Positions 15,930 through 25,030 of a stretch of DNA of 64,000 bases are shown here, one piece after another. Under the pieces are notes generated by a model. It was not told where the DNA came from, did no database searches, and was given only the letters and a program-made list of their open reading frames with translations. Position 1 is the first letter of the stretch, and the number at the start of each line of letters is the position of its first letter. Position numbers and translations under genes: made by a program. This DNA comes from Chitinophagaceae bacterium (GTDB lineage Bacteria > Bacteroidota > Bacteroidia > Chitinophagales > Chitinophagaceae): contig JAEUVJ010000012.1 in NCBI GenBank assembly GCA_016787085.1, positions 39,771 through 103,770 of the forward strand, in the 5' to 3' direction.

Positions 15930-18878
15930 TTATCTGAGGATGGAAACATTCCCTTTATACGTATAAGTTTGCAGGTTATCACAGGTTACTTCAGCCGTAT
16001 AGACATATACTTCCGGTGCCCCGGCTACTCCTTTTATTTTCCCGTCCCATCCGAAGGAAACTGTATTCGGAGGGAAATTGAGCTTTTCAAAGATCAGTTC
16101 ACCCCACCTGGTGAATATGCGGAAAGAGCGGACCATTTCAATGCCCTTTGCTCTTACCATCAGGATATCATTCACCCCATCACCATCGGGGGTGAACGCA
16201 TTGGGAATAAAGACCTGTGAGTTTTCACAGAATGTTTTGATACGAACAGAATCAGTGGCCATACATCCATATACATTCCTGATGGCAGCATGGTAAATAA
16301 TATCTTTTTTCACGGTAGCGGAAGGCTCGGAGCAATTCGTACAATTCAGGTTGGTTGCAGGTGACCATTGCCACCATACGATAGGACCGTTTTGTGTTAC
16401 CGGTGTAAATGTGTGTATGGTACCTGTTGATAATGTCAGGTCGGGTCCGAGTTCCAAAGCAGGCTTCGGGTTGACCGTAATATTGACAAAACCAGTATCG
16501 GTAAAACAGTTGTGCCCATCAAAGCCGATCACCCGGTATTGTGTGGTGGTATTAGGCGCTGCAATGGTATTGGGTGTATTCACACTGCTCAGCCCCTGTG
16601 CCGGTGACCATGCATAGGAAACGGCGCCATTAGCGCTGAGTGGTATAGAATCCCTGTCGCAGATAGTGCGGTCAGGAGAAACGTTCACCTGTATCGGCTG
16701 ATGTACAATAATGCTGACCGTATCTGATGCAGGACAGCCAAAACCATTCGTGCCTCTCACAATATAAGTGGTATTGGTGAGTGGAGCTGCCGTTGGGCTG
16801 GCGCAATCGCTGCAGCTCAAACCGGTTGCAGGAGTCCATTGATATAGTTGAGCTCCGCTGGTAGAAAGCTGAACACTGCTGCCGCGGCAAATGGATAGAT
16901 CGTTGACGGTTGTGACCACCGGGTTTGGATGTATCGTTACCGGGTGGGTGATGCTGTCCTTGCAGCCATTACTGCCGGTGACTACCAGTTTTGCATTGTA
17001 TGTTGCTGCAGCGGTGTAACTATGAGCGGGACTTGCTGCTGTTGATGTACTGCCATCTCCAAAGCTCCATTGATAAGCAGCTCCCGCTACAGAAGTATTG
17101 GTGAATGTAAAACTGTTGCCCATCAGGCATTGAGGCGGGCCGGGATCAAAGGCGGACGATGGTTTGGGAGCAACGAAAATATTCACCGTATCTGTATCGG
17201 TACATCCGTTGGCAATATTACTAACTGTCAGAATGTACGTTGCCGAAACGGGAGTTGTAGAGACCGGAGCAGCGATATTGGGGTTTGATAAATACGTAGC
17301 AGGTGACCAGGAATATGTGTTACCGCTTATGGCAGCGCTTCCAATGCTTGTTGACAGACCCGGACACATGGATTTATCAGGACCTGCATTGGCAGTCGGG
17401 TTGCTGTTCGTAACGACCACCTCCAGCGTATCGCTGCAGCCAAAACCATTGAAGGGAATAACCTCCACATGAATGGTTGAATTCAATTGCGGGGCTGGTG
17501 TCAGAGTGCTAACCTGGCCAGTACCAAGTATTGAACTAAAGTCGTTATTCCACCAGTTATAAAATTCAAATCCGGGAGGGCCGCTTAGTGTAGCCATACT
17601 TGGATTGCACTGGTATTGTATATCTGCAGTGATATTACAATCACCGACATCTACATATGCATATCCCCAGTGAGCACCCCTGGTACAGTCTGCCGTCGTA
17701 AATTCCAGTATCAGTGTCCGGCCTGCGTAGGCGCTTAAGTTAATGAACACGGATGCCCATGCTTTATATTTTACCGAATCATCCACCGGCGAAGTAGCAA
17801 AGCCGGGAAGTGAAGTGGTAGATACATATTCATACGAGGCGCAATCAAGATAAGTGTTGGTCAGCACATCCAGTACTTTGGCGCTGAAACGGGGTTGCTG
17901 GTAAGTCAGGTGGCCGGGGTCCTGGAATACCACGGCATACCGGTAGGTAATAGAAGCATCTGCCGAGTTGGCGGGTACATTGATCTGGTAGCTTACCCTT
18001 TCTGCTTCTGCACCATTTACATTATTGCCGAGCTTTAATGCATACCCGCTTCCATCCGGCGGATTGACAGGGAATAAACCGTAAGGATCAATGACCGAAG
18101 GAGTGGCGCGGGGATAAATAACATGCCTGTTGGCAGTAGGAGCAGAAGGGGTGACTGTGATGACATTGGTGGTACCGTTTGCCACAACATCTCCCGTATA
18201 ACAACTCCAGTTAGTGAAATTGCCATCTTCAAAACCGATATTGGCGGGACAATCACCTGCCTGTGCAGAACCCGTTCGGGCATTCGCAGTGTTATTCTTT
18301 TTTGCTGTCGTTGTCTTTACCGGTTCTGTGGAAATGATATCTCCGTTCGTGTTCATGACTCCGGATCTTCCATTCTTTGTGAACTTCGCCCTGCCATTCT
18401 TAAATCCGTAAAAGACATCCACATCCAATGCCCGGATGATCTGTCCCTGTTTGTTTACCAGGTACCATTGATTGCCTTTATATCCCGCTGTGACCATTTC
18501 CTTCTCTTTGAAATCGTAAATGATATCATATTCGATCGGAATGATGGTCTTGCCTTTTTCATCAATAAAGCCCCACAAAGAGTTTTGCTTCACTGCTGCA
18601 AGATGGTTGTAGAAATTCCTTACAGATTCATATTCCGGCCTGATCGCCGTATGGCCATATTGATCAACAAACCCCCATTTGTGATGGGATGCGACCCTGG
18701 CAAAACCATTTACGAATGACTCAGCTTCATCCCATACCTCATCATTGACGGCAATTCCTGATGTCTTATTTACAAACTGTAAACGGTCGCCGGCAAGCAC
18801 AGATGGTTTTACATGCGGCTGGCTGTAAAGTGAAGCGTAAAGAAGAACAGAAATGAACGTGAAGTACAGTTTGGTCAT
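15930..18878 (-). CDS. Large WG-repeat/PKD surface protein with CHU_C (type IX type B) C-terminal domain
   Basis: This 982-residue exported protein has a signal peptide (MTKLYFTFISVLLYASLYS). WG repeats follow at about residues 45-170 (KWGFVDQYG, LWGFIDEKGKTIIPIEYD), then a lectin-like or galactose-binding-like region (about 190-400). Several PKD or Ig-like units come next (NAGPDKSMCPG; YQWSFGDGSTSTAASPAHSY; repeated SPATGL turns), and last a gliding-motility-associated C-terminal domain (VFIPNAFTPDGDGVNDIL...IFTRWGELIFE) ending KGNVSILR. That domain is a type B sorting signal for type IX secretion. The start at 18878 gives the signal peptide. Its stop precedes the PorP/SprF gene by 10 bases. 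Confidence 0.92.
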   Translation of the reverse strand: MTKLYFTFISVLLYASLYSQPHVKPSVLAGDRLQFVNKTSGIAVNDEVWDEAESFVNGFARVASHHKWGFVDQYGHTAIRPEYESVRNFYNHLAAVKQNSLWGFIDEKGKTIIPIEYDIIYDFKEKEMVTAGYKGNQWYLVNKQGQIIRALDVDVFYGFKNGRAKFTKNGRSGVMNTNGDIISTEPVKTTTAKKNNTANARTGSAQAGDCPANIGFEDGNFTNWSCYTGDVVANGTTNVITVTPSAPTANRHVIYPRATPSVIDPYGLFPVNPPDGSGYALKLGNNVNGAEAERVSYQINVPANSADASITYRYAVVFQDPGHLTYQQPRFSAKVLDVLTNTYLDCASYEYVSTTSLPGFATSPVDDSVKYKAWASVFINLSAYAGRTLILEFTTADCTRGAHWGYAYVDVGDCNITADIQYQCNPSMATLSGPPGFEFYNWWNNDFSSILGTGQVSTLTPAPQLNSTIHVEVIPFNGFGCSDTLEVVVTNSNPTANAGPDKSMCPGLSTSIGSAAISGNTYSWSPATYLSNPNIAAPVSTTPVSATYILTVSNIANGCTDTDTVNIFVAPKPSSAFDPGPPQCLMGNSFTFTNTSVAGAAYQWSFGDGSTSTAASPAHSYTAAATYNAKLVVTGSNGCKDSITHPVTIHPNPVVTTVNDLSICRGSSVQLSTSGAQLYQWTPATGLSCSDCASPTAAPLTNTTYIVRGTNGFGCPASDTVSIIVHQPIQVNVSPDRTICDRDSIPLSANGAVSYAWSPAQGLSSVNTPNTIAAPNTTTQYRVIGFDGHNCFTDTGFVNITVNPKPALELGPDLTLSTGTIHTFTPVTQNGPIVWWQWSPATNLNCTNCSEPSATVKKDIIYHAAIRNVYGCMATDSVRIKTFCENSQVFIPNAFTPDGDGVNDILMVRAKGIEMVRSFRIFTRWGELIFEKLNFPPNTVSFGWDGKIKGVAGAPEVYVYTAEVTCDNLQTYTYKGNVSILR

Positions 18879-19104
18879 CGGATATGGATTAAAACAGGCT
18901 GAAAATTCTGTTCGTGACAAATAACGTGCTAATCAGGTGCTATAATTCGAGGACGTATTATTTCAATTGAAATCGGGTACTAGTACTTCGCCGGGTACGT
19001 GTTTGTTCGCAAAGTCAGGGGATATAGAAGAAAAAACAATTTTAGACAGAGTTGTCCGTTAAATAAGCTGATCCAATATTTGAAAACCACCAATATCCGT
19101 TCGT

Positions 19105-19359
19105 ATGAACCACCCGTCCTATCACAACGACCAGGCTCATATTGCCGAGGAGTTTCACTTTATTGATGAGCACACGTCGCAAACGGCACGCCTCGCTTAT
19201 TTCAAGATCAATTCGTATAAGCTTTCCCTGATCAAGGCTTCTTTCAGTACCAGCAAAGATGATATGACAGATATCATCAGGCGAACATTGCTGAACTATA
19301 CTGATGCCGGCAGGGTACTGGCCAACCTGGGCTTTTTTGATTCGGAGATGGAAAACTGA
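19105..19359 (+). CDS. Small hypothetical protein, 84 residues
   Basis: A cytoplasmic, mostly helical protein without cysteines or a signal peptide. I recognise no family. The plus-strand reading is preferred over the overlapping 114-codon minus-strand frame because it has a regular start, balanced composition and lies in the same direction as the gene after it. Its stop is 95 bases before the next start. Confidence 0.55.
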   Translation: MNHPSYHNDQAHIAEEFHFIDEHTSQTARLAYFKINSYKLSLIKASFSTSKDDMTDIIRRTLLNYTDAGRVLANLGFFDSEMEN

Positions 19360-19453
19360 TCTATAATGAATGGTTTTGCTGTACACTTCCGGATTTCAGT
19401 TAAACGGGAGAATATTTCATTATTTACAGCGTTATATACCAAATCCAAGGCCT

Positions 19454-20536
19454 GTGCAAAAAAATCTACTCCTGGCAATTTTGCTGTTGCCCCTGTTTGC
19501 TCTCAGTCAAAGAGTTGATCTCGATAAATTCAGGTTCACTACCCAGTTCCGTTCATTGCCTGCTGTGCGTCTTGACAGCACTTACCGCACCTTCAATGTG
19601 TCTGTAGAAGGGACCCGGCTTATGCAGGGCTTCCTGAATGATATGTCACCTGAGAATTCTGTATTTATAGAAGGATGGAGAAAGCTCAAAAAAAGAGGTC
19701 ATCTTGATATTCGCATAAAACTGGAAGACCTGCTGCCTGAATCTTTTTCAGTAAAGGAAAGAGAAGAGATCATAAAGGACAGGCAGGGAAAAGAAAGTGG
19801 ACGTCGTAAACTCTATACACAGGAGGTGACTTATACCTTTTCGGCTTTTGCAGAGATCAGCGATCACAAAAGCGCCTATATCGGCAGAGTGTCGTTGGCA
19901 GAAAGGAATTATAAACAGGTGTACCGTAGTCCTGAATTCGCAATACGGCAGATGGCAGAAGGTTATTTCCTGGTGAATAGTTTATCCATCACTGAACAGT
20001 TATACAGGAATTGCGTGAACAGGGCTATGAATTTCTTGAGTGACCGGCTTACCGGCGATTACGGTTATGGTATCAGCACGGTGACCGATCATATGTGGAT
20101 ACTGGATAGTAAAAAACACCCGGAGTACAGGGCACACCGCCAGGCTTTTCAAGCGGTAAGTGAAGTATTGTTCGGTATGGCCGCAGATAAACCCATTAAC
20201 GGCGTTCGTGAACAACTGCAACCAGCCATCAGCTATTTTGAAGGTATTAAAAAGAAATATGTTTCCACCAACAAGCACGACAGAAAGCTGCGCTATGCCA
20301 GTTACTACAATCTCGCCGTGATCTACTATTACCTTGACGATCCCCAGTCTATGCAACGGGAAGCCAGTGGCCTGATCTTAAATGATTTTGATGCGCGGGA
20401 TGGAAAAGGGTTTGAATCTTCTGCTCATTATTTAAAAAACCTTTTTAGCCAGACTAACCTGAGCAGCCGTCATTTCCCAATAGATACCGCCTCCTTCAAA
20501 GGGCCGGAAGAAACAAGAGTGGTCGCTGTTAAATGA
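19454..20536 (+). CDS. Exported protein of unknown function, 360 residues
   Basis: The GTG at 19454 begins a clear signal peptide (QKNLLLAILLLPLFALSQ), whereas the ATG at 19370 would place 28 odd residues before it. The mature part has no domain I recognise: strands near residues 30-150, with a basic middle KEREEIIKDRQGKESGRRKL, and a helical C-terminal half with TPR-like helices (YASYYNLAVIYYYLDDPQSM at about 290-310). It probably acts in the periplasm or at the outer membrane. It lies 31 bases before the deacetylase gene, so the two are likely co-transcribed. Confidence 0.75.
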   Translation: MQKNLLLAILLLPLFALSQRVDLDKFRFTTQFRSLPAVRLDSTYRTFNVSVEGTRLMQGFLNDMSPENSVFIEGWRKLKKRGHLDIRIKLEDLLPESFSVKEREEIIKDRQGKESGRRKLYTQEVTYTFSAFAEISDHKSAYIGRVSLAERNYKQVYRSPEFAIRQMAEGYFLVNSLSITEQLYRNCVNRAMNFLSDRLTGDYGYGISTVTDHMWILDSKKHPEYRAHRQAFQAVSEVLFGMAADKPINGVREQLQPAISYFEGIKKKYVSTNKHDRKLRYASYYNLAVIYYYLDDPQSMQREASGLILNDFDARDGKGFESSAHYLKNLFSQTNLSSRHFPIDTASFKGPEETRVVAVK

Positions 20537-20567
20537 TCTGTATACACGAAATATACTTTGCTTTGAT

Positions 20568-21449
20568 ATGAGAGATATTCTGAAACAAACTGCTTATCTC
20601 ACCGGCGGGTGTGTACTGCCTTTGCTATGGCTGCTTATTCATTATAGTTGCAATCCCGGTACAGCGGATAAAGCCGATCCGCCTGCAACAGTCAAAGAGG
20701 CCGTGGCAGTTGTAAATAATCCTGCAGAATCCGCTTCCGTAATGGCTGATGCGGCTACTATTTTAAGCAGGCAGGAAGTGCCCATACTATGTTATCACCA
20801 GGTCCGCGACTGGAAAGAATCCGATTCAAAAACCGCCCGGGCATATATTGTTCCTGAAGCCATTTTTGCTGACCAGGTACGATCACTGGCCGATAGCGGT
20901 TACCATACCATACTGCCTCACCAGTTGTATGAATACCTCGCTTATAACAAGCCGCTTCCTTCCAAACCCGTAATGATCACATTTGACGATACACGTCTCG
21001 ACCAGTTCACTACTGCTTTACCTGAGCTGAACAAATACGGTTTCAAAGCTGCATTCTTTATTATGACTGTATCCCTGGGCAAACCGGGTTATATGAGTAA
21101 GGACCAGGTGAAGCAGCTTTCAGATGAGGGGCACACTATCGGCTCCCATACGTATGATCATCAGAATGTGAAAAAATATGCGGACAAGGATTGGCAGGAG
21201 CAGATAGCCAAACCGTCTAAGCAATTGCAGGAGATCACCGGTAAGAAGATCGAATACTTCGCTTACCCCTTCGGTTTATGGAACAGGGAGGCGATCCCTC
21301 ATTTGAAAGAGCATGGTTTCAAATCGGTATTCCAGTTGTCAACAGACAGGGATACGGATGATCCGCTTTTCACCATCCGCCGCATCATTGTAACCGGCGA
21401 CAGGGGCGGAACCGGTATGCAAAAATTAATGAAGAACAGTTTTCATTAA
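20568..21449 (+). CDS. NodB-type polysaccharide deacetylase, envelope-anchored
   Basis: This 293-residue protein has one N-terminal hydrophobic segment (residues 9-27) ending HYSC, possibly a lipoprotein signal. The NodB homology domain spans about 70-290 with the entry motif VPILCYHQV, motif 1 MITFDD (Asp140, Asp141), motif 2 SHTYDH (His194, His198) and motif 3 FAYPFG. Family members remove N-acetyl groups from chitin-like or poly-N-acetylglucosamine polymers. The residue after the two Asp is Thr rather than the usual Gly. The exact substrate is not known. Confidence 0.9.
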   Translation: MRDILKQTAYLTGGCVLPLLWLLIHYSCNPGTADKADPPATVKEAVAVVNNPAESASVMADAATILSRQEVPILCYHQVRDWKESDSKTARAYIVPEAIFADQVRSLADSGYHTILPHQLYEYLAYNKPLPSKPVMITFDDTRLDQFTTALPELNKYGFKAAFFIMTVSLGKPGYMSKDQVKQLSDEGHTIGSHTYDHQNVKKYADKDWQEQIAKPSKQLQEITGKKIEYFAYPFGLWNREAIPHLKEHGFKSVFQLSTDRDTDDPLFTIRRIIVTGDRGGTGMQKLMKNSFH

Positions 21450-21463
21450 TAAGCTTCTTCCCG

Positions 21464-23176
21464 TTACCGGATAAAAGTAACCTTAGTGATCTTTCCATTA
21501 TTCACTTCGTAAACAGCCACGGCATTGATTGTCTGATTACCTGCCCTCACTTTTTCCTGGTCTATTACTTTGTTGCCTATAACGATCCGCTTCACTATTT
21601 CACAATACAGGTTAGGTACCTGGTTAAAAAAAGTTTCATAATTTTTTCTCATTCCCGCCTTACCCTTGTCAGGTTTTAGTTCTCCGAAGTCGTACAACTC
21701 AATATCGCCGGCATAGGTGTCCATGAAGGCGTCAATATCTCTTGCGTTATACGCATTCAGTTGCCGCTGTACTATTTCTTCAGGTGATTCAATGACCAAA
21801 GAATCTGGGTGCAGCTGTTTCCCGTTTTTGAATATGATCTTTATTGTATTCAGGTGCTGCAATGATTCCAGCGGGTTTTTCTCCAATAGCAGCAGGTCGG
21901 CATTCTTTCCTTTTTCAATACTTCCCCATTGTTGTTCTTTGCCAAAACCAATAGCCGGGTTGATCGTAGAGGCTTTCAATATTTCTGCATTGGATAACCC
22001 GGCTTTTTGCATGGCTTCCAGTTCCTGCAGGAAAGAAGAGGCATGCATAGTGCCGATATTGCCGGCATCCGTACCGGAGACAATATTTATTCCTGCTTTC
22101 ACCAGTTTTGCAAGATTCACGCCTGCGATCGAATCTTCTTTGAATTCACTGGCAGGGATACCTGTTTTGCGCAATGACTTTAATGCAAAAGGCATATCTG
22201 TGTCAGGCATGGCTTCCGGGTCGGTCAATGAGCCGTAGGTAAAAGCATTCGCCCACGCAAGGTCCTGCGGATGGTTCGGCAGTCTTCCGGAAAATACACG
22301 ATAATAATTGAGACCAACGATCAGGGTTGGTATATACGTGATCTTTTTCTCTTTCCATACTTTGATGATATCATCCGGAATCACGGCATCGGTAACGCTA
22401 TGCACCAGGATATCTGCACCGGCTTCCACAGCCAGTTTTGCTGTATTTAATTCAGTAGCATGTACGGTTAGCTTCAGCCCGTTCTTATGTGTTTGTTCTG
22501 CAATGTATTTCACCAGCGGGAAGTTCTTTTCGGCCGGCATGGTATTCCCGGCGATATACCAGATCTTGATAAAGTCCGGTTTTTGCGGCAGCATTTTTTG
22601 AAATAACTGGTCTGCTTCCTGTTCATTCGTGATCTTAATGATAGGCTTGTCATCGCCAAATTGTGTTCTGTCCACCATCGAGAACAAAGGGCCGGTCACT
22701 AATACGTTCGGGGAAACAGTGGAAGCAGCGATCGAATCCCTGACAACAAAGTTGCCCATCGGACCGCCGACATCTATTACTGTGGTAATGCCCATCCTCA
22801 GGTAGCGGTGCAGGTAGTCTTTGGCGTTTTGCAAACCGAAAGCCTTTTCTTTTTCATATGGGACTTTCTTGCGAAAATCTATTACGTCCGGTCTTGTATA
22901 TAAGCCGCCCGACTGAAAAAAATGGATATGCGCATCCGTCATGCCCGGCATCAGGAACTGGGCGGTGCCATCTATCACCTTTGCACCTGCCGGTAATTTG
23001 ACTTTATTGGTTGCAGCTACCTGTTCAATTTTTTCGCCGTTGATCACAACGGTCTGGCCGGGAATAGCTTTACCGGATTTGACATCAATGAGGGTGATGT
23101 TGGAGATATAAACAGACTGGGAGAGTGCTGTAATGTATATGAGTAATGATGAAAGAAAGATGAGGAGTCTTCTCAT
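21464..23176 (-). CDS. Amidohydrolase with C-terminal NTF2-like domain
   Basis: This 570-residue exported enzyme has a signal peptide (residues 1-19) and an amidohydrolase barrel from about 25 to 455 with His83 and His85 (DAHIH), a Lys in IKIWYIAG, His in VHATELN, His in LVHSV and Asp in SGTDAG, the usual metal ligands. It resembles imidazolonepropionase-like and prolidase-like secreted amidohydrolases. Residues 465-570 form an NTF2-like domain (ETFFNQVPNLYCEIVKRIVIGNKVIDQEKV). The enzyme is likely metal-dependent and cleaves an amide; the substrate is unknown. It is monocistronic and convergent with the deacetylase gene, 14 bases away. Confidence 0.88.
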   Translation of the reverse strand: MRRLLIFLSSLLIYITALSQSVYISNITLIDVKSGKAIPGQTVVINGEKIEQVAATNKVKLPAGAKVIDGTAQFLMPGMTDAHIHFFQSGGLYTRPDVIDFRKKVPYEKEKAFGLQNAKDYLHRYLRMGITTVIDVGGPMGNFVVRDSIAASTVSPNVLVTGPLFSMVDRTQFGDDKPIIKITNEQEADQLFQKMLPQKPDFIKIWYIAGNTMPAEKNFPLVKYIAEQTHKNGLKLTVHATELNTAKLAVEAGADILVHSVTDAVIPDDIIKVWKEKKITYIPTLIVGLNYYRVFSGRLPNHPQDLAWANAFTYGSLTDPEAMPDTDMPFALKSLRKTGIPASEFKEDSIAGVNLAKLVKAGINIVSGTDAGNIGTMHASSFLQELEAMQKAGLSNAEILKASTINPAIGFGKEQQWGSIEKGKNADLLLLEKNPLESLQHLNTIKIIFKNGKQLHPDSLVIESPEEIVQRQLNAYNARDIDAFMDTYAGDIELYDFGELKPDKGKAGMRKNYETFFNQVPNLYCEIVKRIVIGNKVIDQEKVRAGNQTINAVAVYEVNNGKITKVTFIR

Positions 23177-23273
23177 GTTTTTTTCTTCAAGGTAGCATTC
23201 TTTTAATAATATGGAATAATCATCCGGCAGACCACGGAAGGAATAGAGGTGATAGTCAATTCCCTCAGTTCCT

Positions 23274-23281
23274 TATCTTTG
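23274..23281 (+). promoter_or_regulatory. -7 box of the glnS promoter
   Basis: TATCTTTG is a perfect -7 box that ends 6 bases before the start codon at 23288, so the transcript may begin at or very near the ATG. No convincing -33 box is seen. Confidence 0.5.
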
Positions 23282-23287
23282 TAAACT

Positions 23288-24964
23288 ATGTCTGAAGAAG
23301 TAAAAAAAGAAGAACGCAGTCTCAATTTCCTGGAAGAGATCATAGAAGAGGACCTGAAAAGCGGTAAATACAAAAGTATTGTGACCCGTTTTCCACCGGA
23401 GCCGAACGGTTACCTGCATATGGGCCATGCCACCAGCATCTGCCTGAACTTCGGCCTGAGCAAAAAGTATGGCGGTTATACCAATCTTCGCTTTGATGAT
23501 ACCAACCCTACAACCGAAGAAATTGAGTATGTAGAAAGCATCAAGGGTGACATCCGCTGGTTAGGCTTTGAATGGAAGAATGAACACTACGCTTCAGATT
23601 ACTTTGACCAGTTATATGAGTATGCCATTACCCTGATCAAAAAGGGGCTCGCCTATGTGGACGACAGCAGTTCAGAAGAAATAGCAGCCATGAAAGGCAC
23701 ACCCACAGAGCCGGGGAAGAACAGTCCTTACCGTGATCGCAACGCAGAAGTGAACCTGAACTTATTTGAGAGAATGAAAAGCGGGGAGTTTCCTGACGGG
23801 ACACACACGTTACGGGCTAAAATTGATATGGCGCATACCAATATGCTGATGCGTGATCCCGTGTTGTACCGCATCAAGCATGCCCATCACCACCAGACCG
23901 GGGATAAATGGTGCATTTACCCGATGTATGATTTTGCTCACGGGCAAAGTGATAGCATCGAACAGGTGACGCATTCCATCTGTACACTGGAGTTTGTTCC
24001 TCACCGGGAATTATATGACTGGTTGATCGAAAATCTGGAGATATATCCTTCACATCAGTACGAATTTGCCCGCCGCAATCTTTCTTATACCGTAATGAGC
24101 AAAAGAAAGCTGTTGCAATTGGTCACGGAGAATCATGTGGCTGGCTGGGATGATCCACGTATGCCGACGATCAGTGGTTTGCGCCGCCGCGGCTATACGC
24201 CTGAGAGTATCCGTGAATTTTGCGACAGGATAGGGATCGCCAAACGGGAGAACCTGACAGATGTGGGATTGCTGGAGTTTTGTATCCGTGAACACCTGAA
24301 CAAGATCGCCCTGCGAAGAATGGTGGTATTCGATCCGCTGAAGATCGTTATTACCAATTATACCGATGCAGAGGAAATGGTGGAGAGTGAAAACAATCCT
24401 GAGGATCCTAACGGAGGTGCCAGGCAAATACCTTTCAGTAATGAACTGTATATAGAGCAGGAAGATTTTATGGAGAACCCTCCGAAGAAGTTCTTCCGGC
24501 TGGCACCCGGAAAAATGGTGAGGCTGAAAAGTGCTTATATCATACAATGCAATGAAGTGATAAAAGATGCTGCGGGTAATATCACTGAGCTTCGCTGTAC
24601 ATATATACCGGAAAGCCGCAGTCATAATGATACATCCGGTATTACAGTGAAAGGCACTTTGCACTGGGTAAGTGTGAAGCATGCTGTCACAGCCGAGGTC
24701 AGGTTATATGACCGCCTGTTCAACGTAGAGGACCCATCCGGTGAAGAAGGGGATTTTAAAGATTATATCAATCCCGGTTCTTTGCAAGTGGTGAAAGCAG
24801 CCTATGCAGAGCCATCACTGAAGCATGCAAAATTTGAAGAACGTTACCAGTTCCTGCGCAAAGGATACTTTACTTTGGATAAGGACAGCAGCGCCAGCGG
24901 TATGGTGTTCAACCGTACGGTGACATTGAAAGATAGCTGGAAGCCTGTGACCGGGAAAGGGTAG
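23288..24964 (+). CDS. glnS: Glutaminyl-tRNA synthetase
   Basis: This 558-residue class I synthetase charges tRNA-Gln with glutamine. The HIGH-type motif (HMGH, about residues 44-47, in [12 protein letters not shown]) and the KMSKS-type motif (VMSKRKL, about 270) are intact, with the catalytic core between. The anticodon-binding beta-barrel domain follows to the end ([24 protein letters not shown]). The length matches the bacterial family. Its presence implies direct glutaminylation rather than only the amidotransferase route. It is a single gene. Confidence 0.97.
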   Translation: MSEEVKKEERSLNFLEEIIEEDLKSGKYKSIVTRFPPEPNGYLHMGHATSICLNFGLSKKYGGYTNLRFDDTNPTTEEIEYVESIKGDIRWLGFEWKNEHYASDYFDQLYEYAITLIKKGLAYVDDSSSEEIAAMKGTPTEPGKNSPYRDRNAEVNLNLFERMKSGEFPDGTHTLRAKIDMAHTNMLMRDPVLYRIKHAHHHQTGDKWCIYPMYDFAHGQSDSIEQVTHSICTLEFVPHRELYDWLIENLEIYPSHQYEFARRNLSYTVMSKRKLLQLVTENHVAGWDDPRMPTISGLRRRGYTPESIREFCDRIGIAKRENLTDVGLLEFCIREHLNKIALRRMVVFDPLKIVITNYTDAEEMVESENNPEDPNGGARQIPFSNELYIEQEDFMENPPKKFFRLAPGKMVRLKSAYIIQCNEVIKDAAGNITELRCTYIPESRSHNDTSGITVKGTLHWVSVKHAVTAEVRLYDRLFNVEDPSGEEGDFKDYINPGSLQVVKAAYAEPSLKHAKFEERYQFLRKGYFTLDKDSSASGMVFNRTVTLKDSWKPVTGKG

Positions 24965-25000
24965 CGGGTATTACCCCGAAGTATACTTGCAGAATAGTAA

Positions 25001-25030
25001 AACCGGCACACTGCACCCGGTTCTATTTTT
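25001..25030. terminator. Likely terminator between glnS and the mannosyltransferase gene
   Basis: ACCGG and CCGGTT form a short stem about the sequence CACACTGCA, followed by a T-rich run on the plus strand. It lies between two convergent genes. Confidence 0.5.

Noticed and set aside
18123..18719. 198-codon plus-strand frame
   Set aside because: Shadow of the WG/PKD gene on the other strand; Cys-rich random composition.
19042..19386. 114-codon minus-strand frame over the small gene at 19105
   Set aside because: The plus-strand frame has better composition and context; both cannot be right.
24050..24682. 210-codon minus-strand frame
   Set aside because: Shadow of glnS, whose identity is certain.
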